Below, piece after piece: positions 1-9,706 of a DNA stretch of 64,000 bases (position 1 is the first letter of the stretch; each line of letters begins with the position of its first letter). The stretch is taken from contig JAWPHD010003278.1 in assembly GCA_037043455.1 (NCBI GenBank), forward strand, positions 159,498-223,497, written 5' to 3'. The DNA comes from Cyrtodaria siliqua (Eukaryota; Mollusca; Bivalvia; Adapedonta; Hiatellidae). A program made the translations under genes and the position numbers. The notes beneath the pieces were generated by a model. The model ran no database searches. It was given only the letters and a program-made list of their open reading frames with translations, and had not been told where the DNA came from.

Positions 1-1228
1 AACGTTGAATCAAAACGATTTTTGACTAGGATCAACATCATGTAATGCTGATCATTTTAGAAAAAGTTCCATATCAATATCACTTATAGTTTTCAAGAAG
101 TAGTCTCTACAAACTTATTTTTTAAAAATCTATTTTTAGCTGTGACGGCCATCTTGAATTTCCGGCCGACCTGAAATTTTTCTAGGATCAATCAGACATC
201 AAGAGCAACATTCCTGTAAAGTTTCATGACAATCCGCCAAGTAGTTTCAGAGAAGTAGTCGCTACAAGTTTTTACTATATAACTCTATGTAAACAAAGAT
301 GGCCGCTGGCAGCCATGTTTAACGTTGAATCAAAACGATTTTTGACTAGGATCAACATCATGTCATGCTGATCATTTTAGAAAAAGTCCCATATCAATAT
401 CACTTATAGTTTTCAAGAAGAAGTCGCTACAAACTTGTATTTTAAAACTCTATTTTTAGCTTTGGCGGCCATCTTGGATTTCACATCAACATGAATTTTT
501 GCTAGGATCAACTAGACTTTATGGGCAACATTTCTGTAAAGTTTCATGAATATCCATCCAGTAGTTTCAGCTGTGAAGTCGCTACAAGTTTTTACTATAT
601 AACTCTATGTAAACAAAGATGGCCGCTGGCAGCCATGTTTAACGTTGAATCAAAACGATTTTTGACTAGGATCAACATCATGTCATGCTGATCATTTTAG
701 AAAAAGTCCCATATCAATATCACTTATAGTTTTCAAGAAGAAGTCGCTACAAACTTGTATTTTAAAACTCTATTTTTAGCTTTGGCGGCCATCTTGGATT
801 TCACATCAACATGAATTTTTGCTAGGATCAACTAGACTTTATGGGCAACATTTCTGTAAAGTTTCATGAATATCCATCCAGTAGTTTCAGCTGTGAAGTC
901 GCTACAAGTTTTTACTATATAACTCTATGTAAACAAAGATGGCCGCTGGCAGCCATGTTTAACGTTGAATCAAAACGATTTTTGACTAGGATCAACATCA
1001 TGTCATGCTGATCATTTTAGAAAAAGTCCCATATCAATATCACTTATAGTTTTCAAGAAGAAGTCGCTACAAACTTGTATTTTAAAACTCTATTTTTAGC
1101 TTTGGCGGCCATCTTGGATTTCACATCAACATGAATTTTTGCTAGGATCAACTAGACTTTATGGGCAACATTTCTGTAAAGTTTCATGAATATCCATCCA
1201 GTAGTTTCAGCTGTGAAGTCGCTACAAA
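1..1228. repeat. 320-bp tandem repeat block of a dispersed element
   Basis: The same start (AACGTTGAATCAAAACGATT) recurs at 1, 321, 641 and 961, an exact 320-bp period. Units from 321 onward look identical to each other, while the first (1-320) differs at many positions, so the later copies are recent duplicates. Each unit has two similar halves built on 'cctgtaaagtttcatga' and 'ggccgctggc'. The same family occurs at 18794-19838 and, more diverged, at 52143-53145. The block ends in a GACGGACGG-type purine-rich run (1240-1285). No coding potential is seen. Confidence 0.9.
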
Positions 1229-1302
1229 TAAAAGTTTACGGACAGACAGACGGACAGACGGACAGACGGACGGACGGACGACGGACTCCGCACCACGGCA
1301 TA

Positions 1303-1368
1303 AGCTCTGCTGATCTCTGATCAGTAGAGCTAAGGCATAAGCTCTGCTGATCTCTGATCAGTAGAGCT
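1303..1368. repeat. Two tandem hairpins closing the 320-bp repeat element
   Basis: Near-perfect inverted repeats lie at 1303-1331 and 1340-1368, with 13-nt arms (AGCTCTGCTGATC / GATCAGTAGAGCT, one mismatch) and a 3-nt loop. The two copies are 37 bp apart. A similar, longer hairpin closes the related element at 19797-19838. The arm end AGTAGAGCT is complementary to the left end (GCTCTACTG) of the related copies, so this may be the right terminal inverted repeat of the element. Confidence 0.8.
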
Positions 1369-1616
1369 AAAAACAACTATCCCATCGGGCTTGTCAACTT
1401 TGAGCTTTTACTAGTCCTTCTGTAAAGTGACTAGCCTAGCTTTAGTGTCGAACCCAGAGCATGCATGCATATCAAGTAAGACAACTAACACAGTGTTATA
1501 TTAGAACGAGGTAAACATATCCAGTTCTAGATAACTGCGATTAATACTAAGTAAATGATGTAACTCTCCACTGCCCAATCACAAGTTTCATTATTTCATT
1601 GCAAAATTAGGTCAAT

Positions 1617-1936
1617 TGAATTGAATGTTGTTTAACGGCTCAATAACACAGTATAGGTTATTTAGAGCTGCCCCAGAGAGAGGGGAAGGATACATAGGAA
1701 TCCGGGAACCGTGCCCTACTCTTATTATCGAATAGATTCCTATGGTTCTTTAACGTGCTTGGAGGATAGACCGATACTCGGGACCGCCCTGTTTACGTAC
1801 CCATCTGACGGACAAGGTTAAGGGAACGTGTCTTTCACAAGAACACACCGACGAAACTCAGTGGCGTCACGAAGATTGAACCCGGGGCCTCCGGTTACGA
1901 ATCCCCGCGCTACCGACTGCGCCACGCCAGATCTCA
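1617..1936 (-). mobile_element. Full-length tRNA-derived SINE with target-site duplication
   Basis: A 320-bp insert is flanked by a 14-bp direct duplication AAAATTAGGTCAAT (1603-1616 and 1937-1950). Read on the minus strand it starts with a tRNA-like head at about 1931-1865: an A-box-like TGGCGCAGTCGG and a degenerate B-box-like GGTTCAATC. It ends in an ACATTCAATT-type tail near 1617. The head and the duplication together identify a retroposed SINE. A 5'-truncated copy of the same family is at 41894-42030, and a diverged scrap lies near 56300-56345. The B box departs from consensus, so Pol III activity is uncertain. Confidence 0.88.
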
Positions 1937-2164
1937 AAAATTAGGTCAATAAATGTTATCCAGAATTCCCCTGAAAGGGTTTTCGATGTAGGTCAGTAAG
2001 GCACCAATTATAAGCTAAGCATAATTTTACAAATTATTCAACAAGGATAAAGCCAACTGATTATTCATAATTTTAACATGCCAATTTGGTCTTATTGTTC
2101 CTATGCACAAGAAACTATGTCATCAATTTATACATTTTTCACAGCTTTAATCGTGATTTTAATT

Positions 2165-2607
2165 AGGCCTCAATTAAAATATTGTTTGTTTGCCCTGGGT
2201 GGGTAGGTAGGTAAATTATTTTATTTTATTTGATAAAACTATTTTCTTGCATATAAATTCCTATAGTCACAGACATGCAAAATATCGCGATTTCCGACTC
2301 ATTTTTCTGGCTTTTTTTATCAGCCATTTTCATGAGTCACTGCGCTACTAAAACGATCATACAAACGTTTTACCATCCTATAGACACAGCGCGCGCATTT
2401 CTAAATGCACCCGAATAACATAGACTGTTAGAGTATCATCCAGAGGATAATAAAAGACAGAAATTACCGAAATATAACTCAAATGTCGTCATCGAAGAAA
2501 ATAAAAATTCTAAAAAAAAAAAAAATAATTGGAAAATATTTTGGGTCGGGGCTAAAAGTCTGGGTCGGTAGGTAAAGGGCAAACAAACAACATTTTAATT
2601 TAGGCCT
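2165..2607. mobile_element. MITE of the AGGCC-TIR family
   Basis: The 443-bp element has terminal inverted repeats of about 33 bp: AGGCCTCAATTAAAATATTG at the left matches the reverse complement of the right end with few mismatches. The TIRs continue into TTTGTTTGCCCT. The interior holds a run of A and a 'gggtcggtaggta' segment. Related elements sharing the AGGCC end and the A-rich interior lie at 22673, 28214, 46248 and 48493. No transposase is encoded. The superfamily is not assigned because the target-site duplication is unclear. Confidence 0.82.
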
Positions 2608-3499
2608 TAAATTCACATTCAAATTGCCACAAAAAGTTACAAGTTACTCCTGATGACTATAGCGAACCACATGTCTAAGTAATAGCAAAGCTACCACAAG
2701 TGACACAACAATTAGAAGCAAACCATACTGTTATTGTTTCGACGTTTCTAAGTAGAGCAAAGAAAATAAATGATCGTGTCATGCCTACATGTTTAGAAAG
2801 AAAAAGCAAGATTTAGAATGAACTGCCGGTTAAAATGATTGTGATAAGCTACACAAAATGTCACCATGACAACGAGGGTGCTTACCCAGAAAACCCTTGG
2901 ATTCCATCAACTATATTAGCACCAACATCTCTACAAAAGGTAACAGTCAAAATGAGGTTGAGACATAGAAGGCTTTCATGCGTCCTCGACCATTTTCGGC
3001 AACCCGGACGTGGAACTTGGTCAAGAATCTGTGATGCATCTGTGTACAGTTTTTGCCATATTTAAAGTTCCGAATCTCTCTCACATCAATGATGAATTGG
3101 CGACAGCTTAGCGAGAGCCTAGCATCATGTGTGCGTGCCATTGAACATTTTTAGGAATCTATGATATTAAAACATTTTCAGAGATGTGTGTTACTGGACG
3201 CTTGATGTAACATATTGTTTTACCTTATTTCCCCCTAAACTGAATGTTCCTCAAGTCCCTGCCATTTGTTGTCCTTTTTTTCCCTTTCTTTTTTTATGAA
3301 CCTGTTTGTACCTAACTTTAGAGAATGTTTACCGCAATACAAAATTTAATCCCCATCCATGAGTTAATTTTGTTAAAAAAACACCAAGAGCTATAGAAAA
3401 TAGTGCCATCATCCAGCATCTGCGGCAGAAGTTGGCTAATTTGCTGCTCTGCTTAATCTCTATCTGCTTAATCTCTATCTGCTTAATCTCTAAAGAACA
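2608..3499. other. Unique-looking spacer with short unassigned open frames
   Basis: No gene is recognised. A 64-codon open frame on the minus strand (3141-2947) and a 76-codon one on the plus strand (2835-3065) overlap each other. The minus frame contains HHRFLTKFHVRVAENGRGR, which looks somewhat protein-like, but I recognise no family and see no convincing splice context. It could be a decayed transposon fragment. The missing downstream TMCC exons were looked for here and not seen. Confidence 0.35.
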
Positions 3500-4283
3500 A
3501 ACCATTTTAGACAAAATGCACCATTTTAGCCAGGAAAATACCATATTATACAGGAAGCTACCATTTTAAGCAGGAAGTACCACTTTAGACAAGAATGAAC
3601 CATTTTAGACAGGAATGTACTATTTTTAGGCAGGAACGTACCATTTTTGACAGGAACGTACCACTTTAAACATGAACATACCATTTTAGACAGGACTGTA
3701 CCATTTTTGACATGACCGCATCGTTTTAGACAGTAGCGTACCATTTCTGACATGAATGTATCATTCTAGACAGGAACATACCATTTTGAACAGGAATGTA
3801 CCAATTTAGACAAGAATGTACCATTTTTGACATGGATGTACTATTTTTGGCAGGAAAGTACCACTTTTGTCATGAATGCACCATTTTAGACAGGAACATA
3901 TCATTTTAGGCAGAAACATACCATTTGTGACATGAACGCACCATTTTAGACAGAAACATACCATTTTAGACAGGAATATACCCTTTTAAACTGGAAAGTA
4001 CCATTTGTGACATGGATGTACTATTTTTGGCAGGAAAGTACCACTTTTGTCATGAATGCACCATTTTAGACAGGAACATACCATTTTAGGCAGAAACATA
4101 CCATTTGTGACATGAACGCACCATTTTAGACAGAAACATACCATTTTAGACAGGAATATACCCTTTTAAACTGGAAAGTACCATTTGTGACATGAATATA
4201 CCATTTTAAACATAAATGTATCACTTTATGCAGTAAAATAATTACCATTTTTGACATGAACATATCATTTTAGACTGGAACTT
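3500..4283. repeat. Degenerate 20-bp minisatellite (about 38 units)
   Basis: Units are variants of ACCATTTTAGACAGGAACAT. Individual units diverge strongly, but a higher-order 180-bp block (nine units) at 3831-4010 is repeated almost exactly at 4011-4190, showing a later segmental duplication within the array. Open frames read through it are short and only reflect the repeat. Confidence 0.9.
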
Positions 4284-4564
4284 TAACCACTTCGGCGGGT
4301 AAGTTTCTTTAATGCCGTATTTGTTTTTTTAAATGCCATATGTTTTTTTTTAATGCAATATATGTTGTTTTTTAAAGTGTACATCATGCACATCCACAAC
4401 AACTCAACACAAAAATGCAAAACATGACAAACCATGATATCATTATAAGCACCAAATGATCAGAATGCAAACAATGTTAGTAGCGCCAATAATTTGAAAC
4501 AACAGTTACTGTGCACGTGCTTTCAGATTGTATCATTGTTTTCCCGTGCCAGGCTGCATCTTAA

Positions 4565-4740
4565 AGGGACACTGTCAGTACGTAAAGCACATACACAGCA
4601 TAATGAAAATAACTGATTTTTATTTAGTGAAATAAAACTGAAAACAAGATAAATGAAAAGATGTTGAGTAATAGACATATAAATACTGGGGTCCCAGCAG
4701 TGTTTACAAACAATAAATCAATCAGAAAAAATAACATTCA
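4565..4740. mobile_element. Left-end fragment of a TTAA-flanked MITE
   Basis: TTAA (4561-4564) is followed by AGGGACACTGTCAGTACGTA, matching the left end and subterminal region ('aactgatttttat..agtgaaat') of the intact element at 12545-13033. No matching right end is found nearby. The 24-bp minisatellite and its AT-rich arms follow, so the element is either truncated or has been greatly expanded by the array. Confidence 0.6.
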
Positions 4741-7676
4741 CATATTTATTATTACACGCTCATTTGGCAGAGACCCAAATGAGTGTGTAGCTCATTTGGC
4801 ATAGACCCAAATGAGTGTGTAGGCATAGACCCAAATGAGCGTGTAGGCATATGTGTAGGCATAGACCGAAATGAGTGTGTAGGCACAGACCCAAATGAGT
4901 GTGTAGGCATAGCCACAAATGAGTGAGTAGGCATAGACCCAAATGAGTGTGTAGCTCATTTGGCATAGACCCAAATGAGTGTGTAGGCATAGACCGAAAT
5001 GAGCGTGTAGGCATATGTGTAGGCATAGACTGAAATGAGTGTGTAGGCACAGACCCAAATGAGTGTGTAGGCATAGCCACAAATGAGTGTGTAGGCATAG
5101 ACCGAAATGAGTGAGTAGGCATAGACCCAAATGAGTGTGTAGCTCATTTGGCATAGACCCAAATGAGTGTGTAGGCATAGACCCAAATGAGCGTGTAGGC
5201 ATATGTGTAGGCATAGACCGAAATGAGTGTGTAGGCACAGACCCAAATGAGTGTGTAGGCATAGCCACAAATGAGTGTGTAGGCATAGACCGAAATGAGT
5301 GAGTAGGCATAGACCCAAATGAGTGTGTAGGCATAGACCCAAATGTGTGTGTAGGCATAGAACCAAATGAGTGTAGGCATAGACCCAAATGAGTGTGTAG
5401 GCATAGACCCAAATGAGTGTAGGCATAGACCCAAATGAGTGTGTAGGCATAGACCCAAATGAGTGTAGGCATAGACCCAAATGAGTGTAGGCATAGACCC
5501 AAATGAGTGTAGGCATAGACCCAAATGAGTGTGTAGGCATAGACCCAAATGAGTGTGTAGGCATAGACCCAAATGAGTGTGTAGGCATAGACCCAAATGA
5601 GTGTGTAGGCTTAGACCCAAATGAGTGTGTAGGCACAGACCGAAATGAGTGTGTAGGCACAGACCCAAATGAGTGTGTAGGCATAGACCCAAATGAGTGT
5701 GTAGGCATAGACCCAAATGAGTGTGTAGGCTTAGACCCAAATGAGTGTGTAGGCATAGACCCAAATGAGTGTGTAGGCATAGACCCAAATGAGTGTGTAG
5801 GCATAGACCGAAATGAGTGAGTAGGCATAGACCCAAATGAGTGTGTAGGCATAGACCCAAATGAGTGTGTAGGCATAGACCCAAATGAGTGTAGGCATAG
5901 ACACAAATTAGTATGTAGGCATAGACCCAAATGAGTGTAGGCATAGACCCAAATGAGTGTGTAGGCATAGACCCAAATGAGTGTAGGCATGGACCCAAAT
6001 GAGTGTAGGCATAGACCCAAATGAGTGTAGGCATAGACCCAAATGAGTGTGTAGGCATAGACCCAAATGAGTGTTTAGGCATTGACCCAAATGAGTGTGT
6101 AGGCATAGACCCAAATGAGTGTGTAGGCATAGACCCAAATGAGTGTAGGCATAGACCCAAATGAGTGTGTAGGCATAGACCCAAATGAGTGTGTAGGCAT
6201 AGACCCAAATGAGTGTAGGCATAGACCCAAATGAGTGTGTAGGCATAGACCCAAATGAGTGTAGGCATAGACCCAAATGAGTGTAGGCATAGACCCAAAT
6301 GAGTGTGTGTGTAGGCATAGACCCAAATGAATGTAGGCATAGACCCAAATGAGAGTGTATGCATAGACCCAAATGAGTGTGTAGGCATAGACCCAAATGA
6401 GTGTGTAGGCATAGACCCAAATGAGTGTAGGCATAGACCCAAATGAGTGTGTAGGCATAGACCCAAATGAGTGTGTAGGCATAGACCCAAATGAGTGTGT
6501 AGGCATAGACCCAAATGAGTGTGAAGGCATAGACCCAAATGAGTGTGTAGGCATAGACCCAAATGAGTGTGTAGACATAGACCCAAATGAGTGTGTAGGC
6601 ATGGACCCAAATGAGTGTGTAGGCATGGACTAAATGAGTGTGTAGGCATGGACTAAATGAGTGTGTAGGCATAGACCCAAATGAATGTAGGCATAGACCC
6701 AAATGAATGTAGGCATAGACCCAAATGAATGTAGGCATAGACCCAAATGAGTGTGTTAGGCATAGACCCAAATGAGTGTAGGCATAGACCCAAATGAGTG
6801 TGTAGGCATAAACCCAAATGAGTGTGTAGGCATAGACCCAAATGAATGTGTAGGCATAGACCCAAATGAGTTTGTAGGCATAGACCCAAATGAGACCCAA
6901 ATGAATGTGTAGGCATAGACCCAAATGAGTGTGTAGGCATAGACCCAAATGAGTGTGTAGGCATAGACCCAAATGAGTGTGTAGGCATAGACCCAAATGA
7001 GTGTAGGCATAGACCCAAATGAGTGTGTAGGCATAGACCCAAATGAGTGTGTAGGCATAGACCCAAATGAGTGTAGGCATAGACCCAAATGAGTGTGTGT
7101 GTAGGCATAGACCCAAATGAGTGTGTAGGCATAGACCCAAATGAGTGTGTAGGCATAGACCCAAATGAGTGTGTAGGCATAGACCCAAATGAGTGTGTAG
7201 GCATAGACCCAAATGAGTGTGTAGGCATAGACCCAAATGAGTGTGTAGGCATAGACCCAAATGAGTGTGTAGGCATAGACCCAAATGAGTGTAGGCATAG
7301 ACCCAAATGAGTGTGTGTGTAGGCATAGACCCAAATGAGTGTGTAGGCATAGACCCAAATGAGTGTGTAGGCATAGACCCAAATGAGTGTGTAGGCATAG
7401 ACCCAAATGAGTGTGTAGGCATAGACCCAAATGAGTGTGTAGGCATAGACCCAAATGAGTGTGTAGGCATAGACCCAATGAGTGTTAACTACATAATAAA
7501 AAAAATCACATATTTATTGTCATAAATATGTGAATTTTATTTGATTTTTTATTGATTTATTTACAAACAATAAATAATTTAAAAAAAAATCAAATTTATA
7601 TATTTATGACAATAAATAATTATGTGAATTTTATTTATTTTTTATGTATTTATTGTTTGTAAACATCGCTGGGACA
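4688..7676. other. Inverted AT-rich arms bracketing the 24-bp minisatellite
   Basis: The left arm (about 4688-4755) contains GTCCCAGCAGTGTTTACAAA followed by CAATAAAT and CACATATTTATTATTA. The right arm (about 7488-7676) contains the reverse complement of these elements in matching order, ending TTTGTAAACATCGCTGGGAC. The right arm also has an internal inverted repeat with two more copies of the CACATATTTATTGTCATAAA motif or its complement. The arrangement suggests a foldback/TIR element whose interior expanded into a minisatellite. Confidence 0.6.
4746..7484. repeat. 24-bp minisatellite of about 115 units
   Basis: Units follow ATAGACCCAAATGAGTGTGT plus AGGC (24 bp), with frequent 22-bp versions that lack one GT. 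The 24-bp unit is a multiple of three and stop-poor, so long frames open on the minus strand (up to about 520 codons) and shorter ones on the plus strand; the 22-bp units shift the frame between 8-residue motifs. The left part (4746-5330) has a higher-order arrangement marked by AGCTCATTTGGCATAG near 4791, 4953 and 5141. It lies about 230 bp downstream of the TMCC exon at 7719, inside the following intron if the gene continues to the left. Confidence 0.93.
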
Positions 7677-7718
7677 CATTTTGGATAGTTCTTTTTTCCC
7701 GTCTTGATCTATACTCAC

Positions 7719-7938
7719 TTTAGACCCTGTCCCATGTCCTTCAGTTTGTCCCTGGCCTGTTTATGAGCACCGTATGTTTGGACGTCATGCTGCGCTTTGT
7801 GATACTTCTCCAGCTTCTTCTGCAGGGAGCTGAGCGACGCCGTCGACTTCTGGTTCTTCTTTTCAAACACCTGTTTGATGCGTTGTAGCTGCTGCTTGTC
7901 GGCCTCCCCCGCCAGTTTAAGGTATTCGTTGACATTAG
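7719..7938 (-). CDS. TMCC-family protein, internal coiled-coil exon
   Basis: This is the third visible exon of a TMCC gene (transmembrane and coiled-coil domain family, Tmemb_cc2). The minus-strand acceptor TTTTTTTCAG precedes 7938 and the donor GTGAGTAT follows 7719. The exon is 220 bp, enters in phase 1 (two bases complete an Ala codon) and leaves with two spare bases. It encodes about 72 residues, including NVNEYLKLAGEADKQQ, RIKQVFEKKNQKS and LQKKLEKYHKAQ, and ends with DMGQGLK. From memory this matches the conserved vertebrate TMCC1/2 stretch with EYLKLA, ADKQQ, RIKQVFEKKNQKS and QGLK. Vertebrate TMCC1 is an ER membrane protein linked to endosome fission at ER contact sites. This part would form cytosolic coiled coil. 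The following exons, with the C-terminal membrane segments, were not found before position 1. Confidence 0.93.
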
Positions 7939-9525
7939 CTGAAAAAAATGGAATGTTTTTATTGTTTACCGGTGTATATAAATTATGTTATGCCTTTAAG
8001 GAGAATTTTAACAAAATCTCACGTTTTGATGAGTTGTACATAATTGCTACTTATCACACTTCTTCAGATATCTTTAGATATTTCTTTGTTGACGTCGTCT
8101 GAAAATAATTATTTTCTTTTTTCCTGGAAGAAATAAGCCTCTGGAGCCATAAATAGAATTTATGACACCACTCATTAAGTGATGTTGCAGTCAAACAGTA
8201 ACTCAATGAAATCTGGTGATAAACTTGGTGTTTTATTGCAATAGGATTTCGATTTAATTGTTGCTTCCAGGGTGACAAATTACTCCAAGGCAGTTATTGA
8301 CAATTACTGCATAATGTACATGTGTCTGTCAATAAATGCCGAAGTTTTGTCCGCAAGCCAAGTATCTCTAGAACTGTTTTATTGCTTTGTAGTTTTGATT
8401 TCTTACATTTAAACACTTGGCAACACTCTTTAGTACAGAGTATTTAGAAAGTATTGTGTGTAAGGTAAAGTGACATCTAAGCCTGAATGGCAAGCTGTGT
8501 TGGAGAGATAAATATTGTTAAATAATCTGTATATCATCATGATCATGCTGGAATACTAAAATATGGGCAGCTTGTTCAAATAAAGTGAAGTTTTACCTGC
8601 CAGTAGCACATCATATTAGGTTGTATTTGGACAGCACCTCAGACAGGGAGGAGATGAATGGAGCTTCCCATCAGACTGGTACTTGTTGCAAAATTCTAAC
8701 ATTTTAGTACAAGAGAATGGAATAATTTAAGCCAACATTTTTCAACAACCGAGTAAAGTCGATCATGAAAAATTGTAATCTTCCAGGGTGCTTATTCAAG
8801 CCAACGGTTTTGTGATATTCGCATACACAATTTTGATAGGACCTTAAAATGAATTATATTTCAGTGCAACAAGGGTTTTGCATTGTCAATAAAAATTACC
8901 CTACTTTTTGAAAATGAGACTCTTCAGAAGCTGTGTGTCTTCATTTAGATTTGTCTCAACACATTAAAAGCAAAAGGGTTCCACCTCTCACTGAGGACAA
9001 TGTACCAAAGAAGTTTCATAAGGGATGGCGTTACACTTAGGAAGCAATCGAGAAGACTGTGTATGTCCATATGGGGTTATGGTGACATTAACCTTTGACC
9101 TTGAACCCAAAAAACAACACTTGGTTCTTCCTCTCAACAAGGACTATGTACCCATGAATCTTCATAAGTGTGTGTTTACGCTTGAGTCGCCACACTGAAT
9201 GTGTACCATATACCCAGTATAAACGCTTCCCCCTAATACCTCCACTCTGCTTAAATTCAAAAGGTGTGGCATATATATGAGGACATAAACACCCTCCCCA
9301 CCACACACAACCCTCCACCACCACAAACAAAAATGTATTTTGAGGTCTAGTTTAGAGAAATGCCTCCCCAAAAACATTTTAGGTCTCATATGTGGTCGCA
9401 AATCCCTTTTGCAATATGAACTGCCCCAGGGGACTTTTACACGGGGGTATACGGTAACTATCTAGAGGGAAAACAGCCCTATACCTTATAACAACTGAAC
9501 CAGTCATTCATATTACACCCCTTAC
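7939..9525 (-). other. TMCC intron (1,587 bp)
   Basis: GTAAGG starts this minus-strand intron at 9525 and TTTTTTTCAG ends it at 7939. It splits a codon after its first base, G|CT (Ala), in perfect phase agreement with the two flanking exons. The interior is AT-rich and no repeat array or mobile element was recognised in it. Confidence 0.88.
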
Positions 9526-9706
9526 CTTCTTTGGTAGACTGTTCTTCTTTAATCTGTTCCATAGTTTTGGCAATTTTCTCCTGAATGTGTTCGATAGCCG
9601 CATTTTTCCGTGCAGCATCGGAGGTAAGTGGGTCTGAAGTGCTGACATCGACTTCGTCCATAATGTCACTCCCCCCACTGCCATTCTCTTTTGTTCCTGA
9701 GTCATC
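9526..9706 (-). CDS. TMCC-family protein, exon with start of the coiled-coil domain
   Basis: Second visible exon, 181 bp, minus strand. The acceptor TTTCAACAG lies just before 9706 and the donor AAGAAG|GTAAGG just after 9526. It starts in phase 0 and ends one base into a codon. The 60 full codons begin with an acidic, Ser/Gly-rich linker (DDSGTKENGSGGSDIMDEVD) and pass into RKNAAIEHIQEKIAKTMEQI. From memory this corresponds to the KAAI.HLQQKI..LTEQIK start of the Tmemb_cc2 domain in vertebrate TMCC proteins. The joining of STKEA to NVNEYLKLA across the next intron reproduces the family's continuous coiled coil. Paralogue identity (TMCC1, 2 or 3) cannot be fixed from this part. Confidence 0.92.

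Noticed and set aside
2947..3141. 64-codon minus-strand frame considered as a downstream TMCC exon
   Set aside because: It shows none of the conserved TMCC residues expected after DMGQGLK and no phase-matching acceptor was identified.
4760..7525. Long open frames rich in MPTHSFGS / LCLHTHLG repeats (minus) and IDPNECVG repeats (plus)
   Set aside because: They occur in overlapping frames of a 24-bp minisatellite with frequent 22-bp units. Openness follows from a stop-poor unit whose length is a multiple of three. There are no flanking exons or codon signal.
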